Source: Terriglobus roseus (GTDB lineage: Bacteria > Acidobacteriota > Terriglobia > Terriglobales > Acidobacteriaceae). From it: a stretch of DNA of 64,000 nt. The position numbers were made by a program, and so were the translations under genes. This document shows positions 26,663 to 35,301 of this stretch, piece by piece. The notes under the pieces are model-generated. The model saw only the letters and a program-made list of their open reading frames with translations, was not told the origin of the DNA and ran no database searches. The stretch's first letter is position 1; each line of letters opens with the position of its first letter. The DNA lies in contig NZ_FNSD01000001.1 in assembly GCF_900105625.1 (NCBI RefSeq), forward strand, positions 2,604,001 to 2,668,000, read 5' to 3'.

Positions 26663-27526
26663 ATGAGACTGAAGTTGATCGTCGCCACCCTGATCCTCGT
26701 CGCCACGCATGCCCTGCACGCCGCGATTCCCGCGGATTGGACGACGCCGATCGCGCCTTTCAAGATCTCCGGCAACCTGTACTACGTGGGCTCACGCGAC
26801 CTTGCTGCCTATCTGGTGACGACGCCGAAGGGCAACATCCTGATCAACGCGAATCTTGAGACATCGCCGGCTCAAATCCGGCACAGCGTCGAGCAGCTCG
26901 GCTTCCAATGGGCGGACACGAAGATCCTGCTCAGCAGCCAGGCGCATTATGATCACGCCGCCGGCGCCGCCGAAGTCATAAAAGAGACGCACGCAACCCA
27001 CATGGTGATGGATGGCGACGTGGACGTGATGCAGAGCGGCGGCGCCACCGACTATGACACCACGCTCGATCACTTTCCACCGTCGCACGTGGACCGCGTT
27101 CTGCGTGACGGTGAGAAGGTCGAACTGGGCGGCACCACCGTCGTCGCGCATAAGACCGCCGGCCACACCAAGGGCACCACCACGTGGACGATGCAGACGC
27201 ATGACGGAGGTGTCACCCGCAATGTTGTCATCGTGGGCGGATGGGCCTGGAATCCTGCGGTGCGGCTGGTTACAGCCAACGGCAAGACCGAGTCCTATCC
27301 CGGCATCGAACGCGACTTCGACCACACCTTCGCGGCGATGAGGACGTATCCGTGCGACATCTTCCTTGGCGCACATGGCGTGTACTTCAACATGCTGCCC
27401 AAGCTGGAACGCATGAAGACCGAGGGCGAAAAGGTCTGGATTGACCCGCAGGGTTACAAGTCTGCGCTGGCGGAAAAGGAAGCAAACTTCCGTAAGGAAG
27501 TGGCTGCAGAGAAGGCCGGGAAGTGA
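26663..27526 (+). CDS. subclass B3-like metallo-beta-lactamase with Gln zinc ligand
   Basis: The 287-residue exported protein starts with a signal peptide (MRLKLIVATLILVATHALHA). The metal site reads SSQAHYDHAAG: Q93, H95, D97 and H98 stand where most B3 enzymes have His-x-His-x-Asp-His. The remaining ligands are H168 (TAGHTKGTTTW) and H238 (FLGAHGVYF). The Gln at the position numbered 116 in the standard scheme is the hallmark of GOB-type (B3-Q) enzymes. It would hydrolyse beta-lactams in the periplasm, though non-lactamase hydrolases of this fold exist. The start is set by AGGAA before ATG 26663. Confidence 0.87.
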   Translation: MRLKLIVATLILVATHALHAAIPADWTTPIAPFKISGNLYYVGSRDLAAYLVTTPKGNILINANLETSPAQIRHSVEQLGFQWADTKILLSSQAHYDHAAGAAEVIKETHATHMVMDGDVDVMQSGGATDYDTTLDHFPPSHVDRVLRDGEKVELGGTTVVAHKTAGHTKGTTTWTMQTHDGGVTRNVVIVGGWAWNPAVRLVTANGKTESYPGIERDFDHTFAAMRTYPCDIFLGAHGVYFNMLPKLERMKTEGEKVWIDPQGYKSALAEKEANFRKEVAAEKAGK

Positions 27527-27533
27527 CTCTGCA

Positions 27534-28118
27534 TCACGCTGGCGTGAAAATCCCGACGAGGGTTTTTACGCGCTCCTTCTGACGGCTGAGCGGAAATCGC
27601 TTTGTTCTTGTGAGCTCCGCAATTCCATGCAGACTGGCCCAGAATAGCTCCGCGCGCACCTCGGATCGCGCAGCGCCCTCGAACAGCACCAGCAGCTGTG
27701 AGAATGCAAAGCGCATCGCCTGAGGTGTCGCCGCTTCGTCGAACGGCACCGTCAGACCAAGCGAGAACATGACTTCATACAGCGACTGGGATGACGTGGC
27801 GAACTCCAGGTAGGCAATCGCAACCGACTCAAGCGGATTGCCACGCTTCCCACGGTTTCTGGCCGTCTCCAGAGCTTGCCCCAACTCCTGAAAGCCCTCT
27901 ACGGCAACTGCGGCGAGGATCCCGTCGCGGCTCCCGAAGTGTGCGTACAGCACAGGCTGGCTGTACGCGATCTCGTCGGAGAGCCGCCGGACCGTGACAT
28001 TGGGCCAGCCTTCCGATTCCGCGATCCGCCGGGCAGCCGCGACGATCTGGGCCGCACGGGCCTGCCGGTCCCGTCGTTTTCTGTCTGCAATTCGCTTACC
28101 TGCTTCCGGTGTCGCCAT
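27534..28118 (-). CDS. TetR/AcrR family transcriptional regulator
   Basis: The 194-residue repressor-type protein has the N-terminal helix-turn-helix (AAQIVAAARRIAESEGW ... TVRRLSDEIAYSQPVLYAHFGSRDGIL) and a C-terminal ligand domain ending in WASLHGIAELT, the WHG-type variant. It is divergent from the DUF4267 gene. The shared 106-bp promoter region carries two copies of a palindromic site, one just upstream of this gene's start, so it probably represses itself and its neighbour. No Shine-Dalgarno is visible before ATG 28118. The 3' end is 7 bp from the convergent lactamase gene. Confidence 0.9.
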   Translation of the reverse strand: MATPEAGKRIADRKRRDRQARAAQIVAAARRIAESEGWPNVTVRRLSDEIAYSQPVLYAHFGSRDGILAAVAVEGFQELGQALETARNRGKRGNPLESVAIAYLEFATSSQSLYEVMFSLGLTVPFDEAATPQAMRFAFSQLLVLFEGAARSEVRAELFWASLHGIAELTRTKRFPLSRQKERVKTLVGIFTPA

Positions 28119-28127
28119 CGAGATAAT

Positions 28128-28141
28128 TATAGCGTTGCTAG
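28128..28141. promoter_or_regulatory. putative TetR operator, copy 1
   Basis: TATAGCGTTGCTAG contains the palindrome TAGC-GTT-GCTA. The same 14-mer occurs 61 bp away at 28189. This copy lies about 10 bp upstream of the tetR start codon, where a bound regulator would block tetR expression. The link to the adjacent TetR protein is inference. Confidence 0.7.
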
Positions 28142-28188
28142 TTTTTTGTGACGAAGGCTGAATCCCGGGAGGTCGGTCGCCGATCATA

Positions 28189-28202
28189 TATAGCGTTGCT
28201 AG
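28189..28202. promoter_or_regulatory. putative TetR operator, copy 2
   Basis: This is the second exact copy of TATAGCGTTGCTAG, in the same orientation as copy 1. It overlaps an AT-rich stretch (ATTTTATAT) that may be the -10 region of the DUF4267 gene and is 23 bp upstream of its ATG. It would let the regulator control both divergent genes. Confidence 0.7.
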
Positions 28203-28224
28203 ATTTTATATCGGAGATATAACG

Positions 28225-28605
28225 ATGCTCAGTACATATTCGTTCTGCACCGCCGCTCTCATCGCACTGGCGGTGTTCGTCATCGGTTCGTTCTATCTGG
28301 TTGCCCCGGAACGCATCGCGGGGTCTTTTGGGCTGCGGGCACCAGCGCCCGATGCGGACACGCGCGCATGGCTGCGTCTGAAAGGGATTCGGGATGTCGC
28401 GTCCGGCCTTGTTGTGCTGCTCCTGTTGACGGTCATGAACAAGCATGCGGTCGGTATGGTGCTTATCGTGTATGCCATCATCCCCTTCGGAGATATGGCG
28501 ATCATCCTGGCGTCCGGAGGTTCAAAATCCAAGGCGTTTTCAGTTCATGGTGCAACCTGCGCTGTGATGCTTGCTGTTGGATTGCTCTTGATGCATGCCG
28601 TGTAG
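28225..28605 (+). CDS. DUF4267 family small membrane protein
   Basis: The 126-residue protein has four hydrophobic helices: residues about 8-28, a middle helix following LKGIRDVASGLVVLLLL, then MVLIVYAIIPFGDMAIIL and a final VMLAVGLLLMHAV. The GIRD-x-ASGL motif is typical of DUF4267. The role of the family is unknown. GGAG lies eight bases before ATG 28225. It is divergent from, and probably controlled by, the TetR-family gene through the two operators. Confidence 0.82.
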   Translation: MLSTYSFCTAALIALAVFVIGSFYLVAPERIAGSFGLRAPAPDADTRAWLRLKGIRDVASGLVVLLLLTVMNKHAVGMVLIVYAIIPFGDMAIILASGGSKSKAFSVHGATCAVMLAVGLLLMHAV

Positions 28606-28612
28606 ATCCGGG

Positions 28613-28786
28613 CGATACGACTTCACACTGAAATGGATGCCGGACCAACTGGCGCCGACACAGGACGACGCGGTGCCCGGATTGTTCACCGCAATGCGGG
28701 AGCAACTGGGACTGGAGCTGAAGCCGGCAAAAGGTCCCGTCCAGGTGTTGGCTGTCGATGCAATGGCGAGACCGGGCGCAAACTAG
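28613..28786 (+). pseudogene. C-terminal remnant of a TIGR03435 (DUF3738) gene
   Basis: The frame reads GRYDFTLKWMPDQ, a short acidic stretch, then LFTAMREQLGLELKPAKGPV and a final VLAVD before a stop. It aligns by eye to the end of the intact family member at 10945-11766 (GDYDVELRWTP ... AVREQLGLRLTPSKGPV ... IVVD). The other 200 or so residues of the family are missing: the upstream DNA belongs to the DUF4267 gene. I read it as the tail of a gene whose front was lost by deletion. Confidence 0.75.
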
Positions 28787-28846
28787 CAGGGCTTCCCACG
28801 TGTGAAGTGCCAGCCATAGCGACAGCAGATTGTGTCGCAAGACAGA

Positions 28847-28871
28847 AAGGCCCGGCTTCGCGCCGGGCCTT
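28847..28871 (-). terminator. intrinsic terminator of dnaA
   Basis: AAGGCCCGGC and GCCGGGCCTT form a perfect 10-bp stem with a five-base loop (TTCGC). On the minus strand it lies about 30 bp beyond the dnaA stop and is followed by a T-rich stretch (TTCTGTCTT). Confidence 0.8.
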
Positions 28872-28899
28872 CAGCTCTCCTAAGAGCTTAGGAGTGTGT

Positions 28900-30357
28900 T
28901 TAGCTCAACGTCTCCATCAGTTTGCTGATGGTGCTGTTCAGAGCCTTGTCTGTGCGGCGCTGTTCGTCGATCTTCGAGATCGAGTGCATCACCGTGGTGT
29001 GGTGTTTGCCACCGAACTGGCGACCGATCTCCGGCAGCGAAGCTTCCGTCATCTGCTTTGCCAGGTACATCGCAATCTGGCGCGGCACAACGATCTGGCG
29101 GCTGTTGTTCTTCTGCTTCAGCTCGCTGATCTTCATACCGAACTGCTCAGCCGTAGCGCGCTGAATCGCTTCGATGGTGATCTTGCGCACCTGCGTATCG
29201 ATGAACTGCTTCAGGCACTGCTGTGCGGTGCTGAGCGTGATCTCCACGCCATGCAATGAGCACCACGCAACCAGGCGGATCAGTGCACCCTCAAGCTCAC
29301 GCACATTGGTCCGTACGTTGCTTGCAATGAACATCGCGACGTCGGTCGGCAGAACCGTCTGTTCGCTCTCCGCCTTCTTCTGCAGGATGGCGACCTTGGT
29401 CTCAAGATCCGGCGGTTGAATGTCGGCGATCAAGCCCCACTCGAAGCGCGAGCGCAGGCGGTCTTCAAAGTCCGCAAGCTCTTTCGGGGGCCGATCACTC
29501 GCGATGACAATCTGCTTCATGCTCTCGTGCAGGGCATTGAACGTATGGAAGAACTCTTCCTGCGTACGCTCCTTGCCGGCGAGGAACTGGATGTCATCGA
29601 TCAGGAGGACATCGACCGTGCGGAACTTGTCCCGGAAGCTGGTCTGCCGGTTGTTGCGCATGCTGTCGATCATTTCGTTGGTGAACTTTTCGCCGGAAAC
29701 GTACGAGATCGTGGCATGCGGGTTGCGACGCTTCACCTCATGGCCGATGGCATGCATCAGGTGCGTCTTGCCCATACCCACACCGCCGTACAGGAAGAGC
29801 GGGTTGTAGGCCTTGGACGGGCGTTCTGCAACGGCCTGCGAGGCGGCATGGGCGAACTGGTTACCGCTGCCGATCACGAAGTTCTCAAATAGGTAACGCT
29901 GGTTGAGCTGAGCGGCTGTGTTCCAGTCGAACTTGGCCTGCTCCGCGCTGGGCATCTGCGGCAGCGGTTGGCCGGCAATGCGATGGCTGCCCGACGGCGA
30001 ACCCGAACCCTGCGGTGCATTCGGCGAATGCGAGGGCAGCGGTGCGAAACCACCATCCTCACGCGACTTCGGCGCGGCAGGATCATCCTCGGCTGTCACA
30101 AATCGCACCTCATCCACTTCGAGCGACAGGTTGTCGATCGCCTCCTGGATCAGGTCGGCATATCGATCGCCAATGTGCTGGAACTGAGCCGAGGGGATGC
30201 GCACAAAGACGATGCGGCCGTTGGCGTGCGAGAAGCGTGTGGGCTTCAACCAGGTGTGAAACGACTGCCGGTTGACCTTCATCTCAAGCGCGCCGAGGAT
30301 CCGCATCCAGGCGTTCTGCGAGTTCAATACGGTCGATACCGTTGGGGCAAAAGACAT
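28900..30357 (-). CDS. dnaA: chromosomal replication initiator DnaA
   Basis: DnaA binds oriC and melts it to start replication. The 485-residue protein shows domain I (WMRILGALEMKVNRQSFHTWLKPTRF), a Pro/Ser/Gly-rich linker (about 110-150), the AAA+ core with Walker A GGVGMGKTHL and Walker B VLLIDDIQFL, and the C-terminal DNA-binding domain with IGRQFGGKHHTTVMHSI, the DnaA signature. It lies alone on the minus strand with its own terminator; dnaN is 12 kb away on the other strand instead of directly downstream. Confidence 0.98.
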   Translation of the reverse strand: MSFAPTVSTVLNSQNAWMRILGALEMKVNRQSFHTWLKPTRFSHANGRIVFVRIPSAQFQHIGDRYADLIQEAIDNLSLEVDEVRFVTAEDDPAAPKSREDGGFAPLPSHSPNAPQGSGSPSGSHRIAGQPLPQMPSAEQAKFDWNTAAQLNQRYLFENFVIGSGNQFAHAASQAVAERPSKAYNPLFLYGGVGMGKTHLMHAIGHEVKRRNPHATISYVSGEKFTNEMIDSMRNNRQTSFRDKFRTVDVLLIDDIQFLAGKERTQEEFFHTFNALHESMKQIVIASDRPPKELADFEDRLRSRFEWGLIADIQPPDLETKVAILQKKAESEQTVLPTDVAMFIASNVRTNVRELEGALIRLVAWCSLHGVEITLSTAQQCLKQFIDTQVRKITIEAIQRATAEQFGMKISELKQKNNSRQIVVPRQIAMYLAKQMTEASLPEIGRQFGGKHHTTVMHSISKIDEQRRTDKALNSTISKLMETLS

Positions 30358-30867
30358 CAGGGTTCTTTCCTTGCGCTACCGGCCTTGGCCAGAGCTGTCA
30401 CTGTTGACCATGAGCATTACGCTCGACAGCCGGAGCAAAATTTAAAGCAAAGAAACCCTCTTCCGCTCCAGACAGCAGGACCGGACAGCGAGTTCTTCGG
30501 AGTCGTTTGAAGACCGTCGGCGATGCCGTAGCAGGACCGATCGGTTAGGTGGAACAGAGGTCACGTAGAAGCGTCTTGACCACTAGCTTGGTAGAACGAA
30601 ACTGATGGTAGCACGATGACGAGGGCCGTCTGGAAGGGCCATATCGCAAATATTTTTGCAAGAAAATCACTTGCACGAGACGTGGTGCAGGTGCAAGAAG
30701 AAGAGCCATCCGCGATTCCCTGTTTGGGTGATTTCGCTTGCCACCGATGGCAGCAGAGTGTATTTGCGGTCCCACTTTGGAACATCTAATGCGCCGTATC
30801 GCTTGTGCTTCCCGTTGCGCAAAGGAATACTCTTCATGCCCGGCTAATCTGCTGGTGGAGTCACTTC
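30358..30867. other. 510-bp region upstream of dnaA
   Basis: This gap holds the divergent promoters of dnaA and the VCBS protein gene. No clean DnaA box (TTATCCACA) was seen on either strand. Two inverted repeats occur: GCAAA-TATT-TTTGC near 30648-30661 within an AT-rich stretch, and CTTGCAC (30670-30676) paired with GTGCAAG (30691-30697). They could be regulator sites or part of an unwinding region. Confidence 0.4.
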
Positions 30868-33285
30868 ATGCTCACTGCTCGTCTGTTCGCTCTTGGTCTT
30901 CTCTTCGCCTCTTCTGCACTTTCCGCGACTGCGCAAAGCACCAGCACCACGTTGACTGCTACGCCCGCCTCCGTCAAGGTGGGAGGGTCAGTCGCACTCT
31001 CAGCAGCAGTGGTTGGATCGCAGAACTCCGCAGACAGTCCTCACGGTACTCTCGCCGTATATGACGGAAGTCCCACCCAAGGCGGGACAAGCATTGGCAC
31101 CGCACCGCTGATCGGCGCGACCGTAGCTTCCCCAACGGCGGTTCCCTTGGCGACCATGCTGGGCGCCATCGATCCTGCAGCTGCTGGTGTCCTTCTATCA
31201 GCAGATTTTAACGGCGATGGTAAGGCCGATGTGATTTCCTACGGACCAATCCCTTACAGCTCGGCCTCCGCTTCGACTGCATTCCAGGTCTTCCTCAACA
31301 ACGGTTCCGGCTCGTTCACAACGAAGACAGCGCAGACCTATCGGCTGATATCACCTGTCATCATCGACTTCAATCATGATGGAAAGCTGGACATCGTATC
31401 GTTATCACCAGCGGCTTCGGGCGCACCCGACGGTGCGAACCTGCAGGTATTCCTTGGCGATGGAGTGGGCGGATTCGCGGCGCCGATAACGCCCCCAGGT
31501 TTTACTCCGGCAGCCGGACCGCTAGGGTCCGCTTACTTCTCGACCATGGCAACTGCTGACCTTGAAGGCAACGGGTTGCCTTACCTTCTGCTGGGCAACT
31601 GGACAGGTACGTACCCTGACATTCAGAACGCTATCCTCGCGTACCGCAATAATGCAGACGGAACTTTCAGTCTTGCGGGTGTCTCCCCGGTCTACCTTGC
31701 GAGCACCCTGGGGCAGCTTAGCATCAGCAAGATCGTGACAGCGGACCTGAACGGAGATGGCAAGCTCGATGCGATCATCGACTTGCCTGAGCGCGCTACA
31801 ACTCCTCATATTGGCGTACTCACGCTTGGCAATGGCGACGGAACGTTTGCCCCGGGCAGTGCAACCTTTGCACCGCAAAGCTGCAGCGCGGTTTGCAATG
31901 GAGGCTTCACAGTCGTCACGGCAGACTTCAATGGAGATGGAAAGAAGGATGTGGCCGTTAGCTCGGGAGCGGGGCCCAGTGCAGGTTCGGATGATTTGTA
32001 TGTATACCTGGGCCACGGCGACGGAACGTTTGCTGATCCCTTAGCCAGCGCCTCTGTGTTGATCGCTCCAACGAATCCAAGTAACTTCAACGGCATCTAT
32101 GTTTCCATCATCGCTACAGATATCGATGGCGACGGCAAACAGGATCTTGTCGATTCCGCAGGCTACGCTTACCTCGGCAAGGGAGACGGAACGTTCACGT
32201 CAACTTCGAACCTGGCCGGGGCAACATTCTGGACTCAGATCTACTCGACGACTCCCTCTTTCGGAATGCTGCAGGCAGACCTGAACGCAGACGGTTTGGC
32301 AGACTACTACTTCTCATTTACCAATGTGCTCAATATATCGAGGGCCAACCTGCAGCCAACAGTGGTCCTTGGACGTGCCGGATCCATTGCGCAGCTCAGT
32401 ACGTCATCTCTGACTGCAGGAATGCATAGCCTGTACGCGGTATACGGTGGCGGAGGTGTCTTCCAGGGAAGTACCTCTCCTTCGACACCGGTAAGCGTCA
32501 GTCAGCAGCAGCCGACCGTCACCGGTGCGTCTTCTCCAAATCCTGCACTGATCGCACAGCCTGTTACATTAGCCGTCAAGGTGTCTGCTCCGTCCGTTCG
32601 GCCAACTGGCGCTGTGACCTTCACTGCGGGCAGCACGACACTTGGCACCGCAACGCTGGACGTGAGTGGCAACGCGTCGATCACCTACACCTTCGCGACC
32701 GTCGGGACACAAACCGTCACAGCGAGCTACGCGGGCGACGCCAATACCGCCGCGGCTTCGGTTGTGATCACTGCGACTACAGTCAACGCCTTCACCCTGA
32801 GCCCTTCCAGCGCTAACACGACCTTGACAACATCGCGAGGCGGTTCAGCGACGTCGGCCATCGTGGTCGCATCGCAGAACGGATTTAGCGGCTCTGTTGC
32901 CTTCACTTGCAGCGGCCTGCCGACGGGTGCGTCGTGTTCTTTTTCGCCAGCCAGCGTTACGGTCAGCGGTGCAGCGTCAGGCAATACGACCATGACCGTA
33001 GCGGTCACTTCGACCGTCAGCCTATTGCGTAACCTGCGCCGCAACAGTGGCGACCTCATGCTCGCGGGTGTGTGCCTGATTGGCATCGCGGGCGCGTCAC
33101 GGCGTCGCCGTCTTGTCAGTAACACGTTGATAGCGCTTGCTGTTTCCGTCACACTAATCGGCGCGGCAGGCTGCAGCGGTGGCGGTTCCTCCTCGACAGC
33201 CACGGCGAAGACGTACACCTTCAACGTCACTGCAACCTCTGGCGCTGCGCAGACCACCACCGCCTACACCCTCAACGTGCAGTAG
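30868..33285 (+). CDS. exported FG-GAP/VCBS and Ig-like surface protein
   Basis: The 805-residue protein has a signal peptide (MLTARLFALGLLFASSALSATAQS). Residues about 100-490 carry FG-GAP/VCBS repeats with calcium-binding loops such as DFNGDGKADV, DLNGDGKLDA and DIDGDGKQDL. Ig-like domains (Big_3-type, PTGAVTFTAG...) follow at about 550-640. The last 90 residues form a hydrophobic segment, SRRRR, a second hydrophobic segment ending GAAGCS, and a short beta domain (TYTFNVTATSG). The same C-terminal module ends two other proteins here. It is probably cell-surface attached; ligand unknown. ATG 30868 follows GGTGGAG. Confidence 0.85.
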   Translation: MLTARLFALGLLFASSALSATAQSTSTTLTATPASVKVGGSVALSAAVVGSQNSADSPHGTLAVYDGSPTQGGTSIGTAPLIGATVASPTAVPLATMLGAIDPAAAGVLLSADFNGDGKADVISYGPIPYSSASASTAFQVFLNNGSGSFTTKTAQTYRLISPVIIDFNHDGKLDIVSLSPAASGAPDGANLQVFLGDGVGGFAAPITPPGFTPAAGPLGSAYFSTMATADLEGNGLPYLLLGNWTGTYPDIQNAILAYRNNADGTFSLAGVSPVYLASTLGQLSISKIVTADLNGDGKLDAIIDLPERATTPHIGVLTLGNGDGTFAPGSATFAPQSCSAVCNGGFTVVTADFNGDGKKDVAVSSGAGPSAGSDDLYVYLGHGDGTFADPLASASVLIAPTNPSNFNGIYVSIIATDIDGDGKQDLVDSAGYAYLGKGDGTFTSTSNLAGATFWTQIYSTTPSFGMLQADLNADGLADYYFSFTNVLNISRANLQPTVVLGRAGSIAQLSTSSLTAGMHSLYAVYGGGGVFQGSTSPSTPVSVSQQQPTVTGASSPNPALIAQPVTLAVKVSAPSVRPTGAVTFTAGSTTLGTATLDVSGNASITYTFATVGTQTVTASYAGDANTAAASVVITATTVNAFTLSPSSANTTLTTSRGGSATSAIVVASQNGFSGSVAFTCSGLPTGASCSFSPASVTVSGAASGNTTMTVAVTSTVSLLRNLRRNSGDLMLAGVCLIGIAGASRRRRLVSNTLIALAVSVTLIGAAGCSGGGSSSTATAKTYTFNVTATSGAAQTTTAYTLNVQ

Positions 33286-33296
33286 GCGTTGGAGGT

Positions 33297-35183
33297 CTAC
33301 TTCAGCGGCAGCGTCAACACTTCCACCGTCAGGGGAGCGACGGTGCGATGCGTTGCCGCTGCCGCCCGCAGCTTCGTTGTGACCGGCACGATGTGCTTTG
33401 GATCATCGATCGTATTGGTCTCCGACCGGCTGTTGCCGTGCAGTGTTGCCAGGGTGGCCTCACCCGTCACGGCGGCGCCGTCGATTTTCACATCCAGCAG
33501 TTGCGGCTCCGTCGATGCATTGACGATCTTCACGTAGAGCTTGGAAGCATCGCGAGTCACGCTGTAGAAGAAGCGCTTGTTCGCACCGGTGATGGAGGTA
33601 GTCGGAACATCCGTCCCGAGCGCCTCGGCAAACATGCTCTGCGCATAGAAGCTCGGCGAGCCGTAACTGCTGGCCGCGTCATAACCGATCAGGTTGCTCT
33701 CCCACTGCATGCCACCGGGGTTCACATTGACGAACAGCGGTGCGTACGCGGCCATCACAATCAGATCGCTGTTGCGTTCCATCCCCGTCATCCAAGCGGC
33801 ATCGCCCAACGCGGCACCCATGTTCGTTGTGGGAGCACCTTCACGCGTCGCCCACTCACCCACAAAGATCTTCGGTCCCTTGCGGTCCGCATTGTCGTAG
33901 TGGTCGACCATGCTGAAGAACTCTTCCGCACGCTTGTAGTAGTGGTCGTCCACCACATCCGGCTGCGGCCCATGCTTCACGGGCGCGGTCGCAATCAGCT
34001 TCAGGTTTGGATACTTCGCACGAATCGCCTTTGCAAACTGCGGCCAGCGAGCCTCGTAGCTGCCCGACCGATCCAGGTTGTCCTCGTTGCCGATCTCCAC
34101 GTAGGTCAGCGGGAATGGCGCCGGGTGTCCAAGTTTCGCGCGCACCGCGCCCCACTTGGTCGAGGCATCGCCGGTCACAAACTCGATCTCCTCCAGCGCC
34201 TCGTCCACATAGGGACGCATGGATGCCCCCGGACCGATGTGCGTGCCCTTCAACGAATAACCGGCGTATACCGCCAGCACCGGATCGATCTTCAGATCTT
34301 CCGTCCACTCCAGAAACTCCAGTAACCCCATGCCGTCCGTCGACTGGTAGTTCCACGGGCTGCGATGAGTGGGGCGGTCGACCAGTGGACCAAGCGTCGC
34401 CTTCCAGTCGAATCGTTCGTCGACAGTGTCGCCCTCGAGGTAGTTGCCGCCGGGCATGCGCAGGAACTTCGGATGCATCTCTGCCATCATCGCCATGATG
34501 TCCGGACGGTTGCCATTCGCGCGTCCCTTGTAGGTCGGCGGAAATAGCGATACAAGCTGCAGCGAGATCGACCCCGGCTTCGCGAAGCTCAGCAGCAGAT
34601 GGTTGGCCGACCCGGCCTCGACCCTGTCGCCGGTCTTCAGCATGAACGTGTGCTGCTTCCAATCGCCGGTAACGCCATCGACAGTTGCCGTGGCCACCGT
34701 CTTGCCACTGTTGTTATTCACGAGCGACACCGTCACCGTACCCACATCGCCACGCGCATAGAAGGACCCCGCATACGTGGTGCCGGGCTTCAGCGCCATG
34801 CCCCACCAACCGTCGTTCCGAAGAGCCGCGGGCGCAGTTGATGTTGCGGCCGTAACATCAACGCGCAGGCTGCCCAGCAGGGCATCGGACGGACCATCAT
34901 CGGTCACCAGCTTCATCGTCGCCTGCGCGTCGCCCAGGTTGTCCAGATACCAGTTCTTTACGCCCGACCAGTCGCGGCCAAAGGCGCGGTTACGCACCAT
35001 CTCCGCATACAGGCCGCCGTCGTAGGAGTAGTTGATCTCCTCCGTCATCAGGCCGTAGAGCGTTGGGCTGACGGCGTGCAACGACTTGTCCGCCTGCACC
35101 ATGAGGGTCGCGGCTTGCTGTGCCGGCAGTGCCACAGCGCAGGTGAGGGCAGACAGTACGGCGACGCGAGAGAACAGATGCAT
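33297..35183 (-). CDS. alpha-L-arabinofuranosidase, GH51
   Basis: The 628-residue exported enzyme releases arabinose from arabinan or arabinoxylan. It has a signal peptide (MHLFSRVAVLSALTCAVALPAQ), a carbohydrate-binding-like insert (about 110-230), then the GH51 barrel. The acid/base Glu is in YVEIGNEDNL (about E366) and the nucleophile in KIFVGEWATR (about E443). The C-terminal beta domain is complete. ATG 35183 follows GAGGA; the frame is open further to 35258. Convergent with the VCBS gene, 11 bp apart. Confidence 0.92.
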   Translation of the reverse strand: MHLFSRVAVLSALTCAVALPAQQAATLMVQADKSLHAVSPTLYGLMTEEINYSYDGGLYAEMVRNRAFGRDWSGVKNWYLDNLGDAQATMKLVTDDGPSDALLGSLRVDVTAATSTAPAALRNDGWWGMALKPGTTYAGSFYARGDVGTVTVSLVNNNSGKTVATATVDGVTGDWKQHTFMLKTGDRVEAGSANHLLLSFAKPGSISLQLVSLFPPTYKGRANGNRPDIMAMMAEMHPKFLRMPGGNYLEGDTVDERFDWKATLGPLVDRPTHRSPWNYQSTDGMGLLEFLEWTEDLKIDPVLAVYAGYSLKGTHIGPGASMRPYVDEALEEIEFVTGDASTKWGAVRAKLGHPAPFPLTYVEIGNEDNLDRSGSYEARWPQFAKAIRAKYPNLKLIATAPVKHGPQPDVVDDHYYKRAEEFFSMVDHYDNADRKGPKIFVGEWATREGAPTTNMGAALGDAAWMTGMERNSDLIVMAAYAPLFVNVNPGGMQWESNLIGYDAASSYGSPSFYAQSMFAEALGTDVPTTSITGANKRFFYSVTRDASKLYVKIVNASTEPQLLDVKIDGAAVTGEATLATLHGNSRSETNTIDDPKHIVPVTTKLRAAAATHRTVAPLTVEVLTLPLK

Positions 35184-35301
35184 GGGTAGTTTCCTCAAGG
35201 GCAACATCGTATCGTGACCCGTCCGTTTCTTTGCCTCCCAAAGAACGGAGCCCCGCATCCAGTCCTGTGCTACAAGTTTGGTGAGAAGGCCGGGAGGACG
35301 T

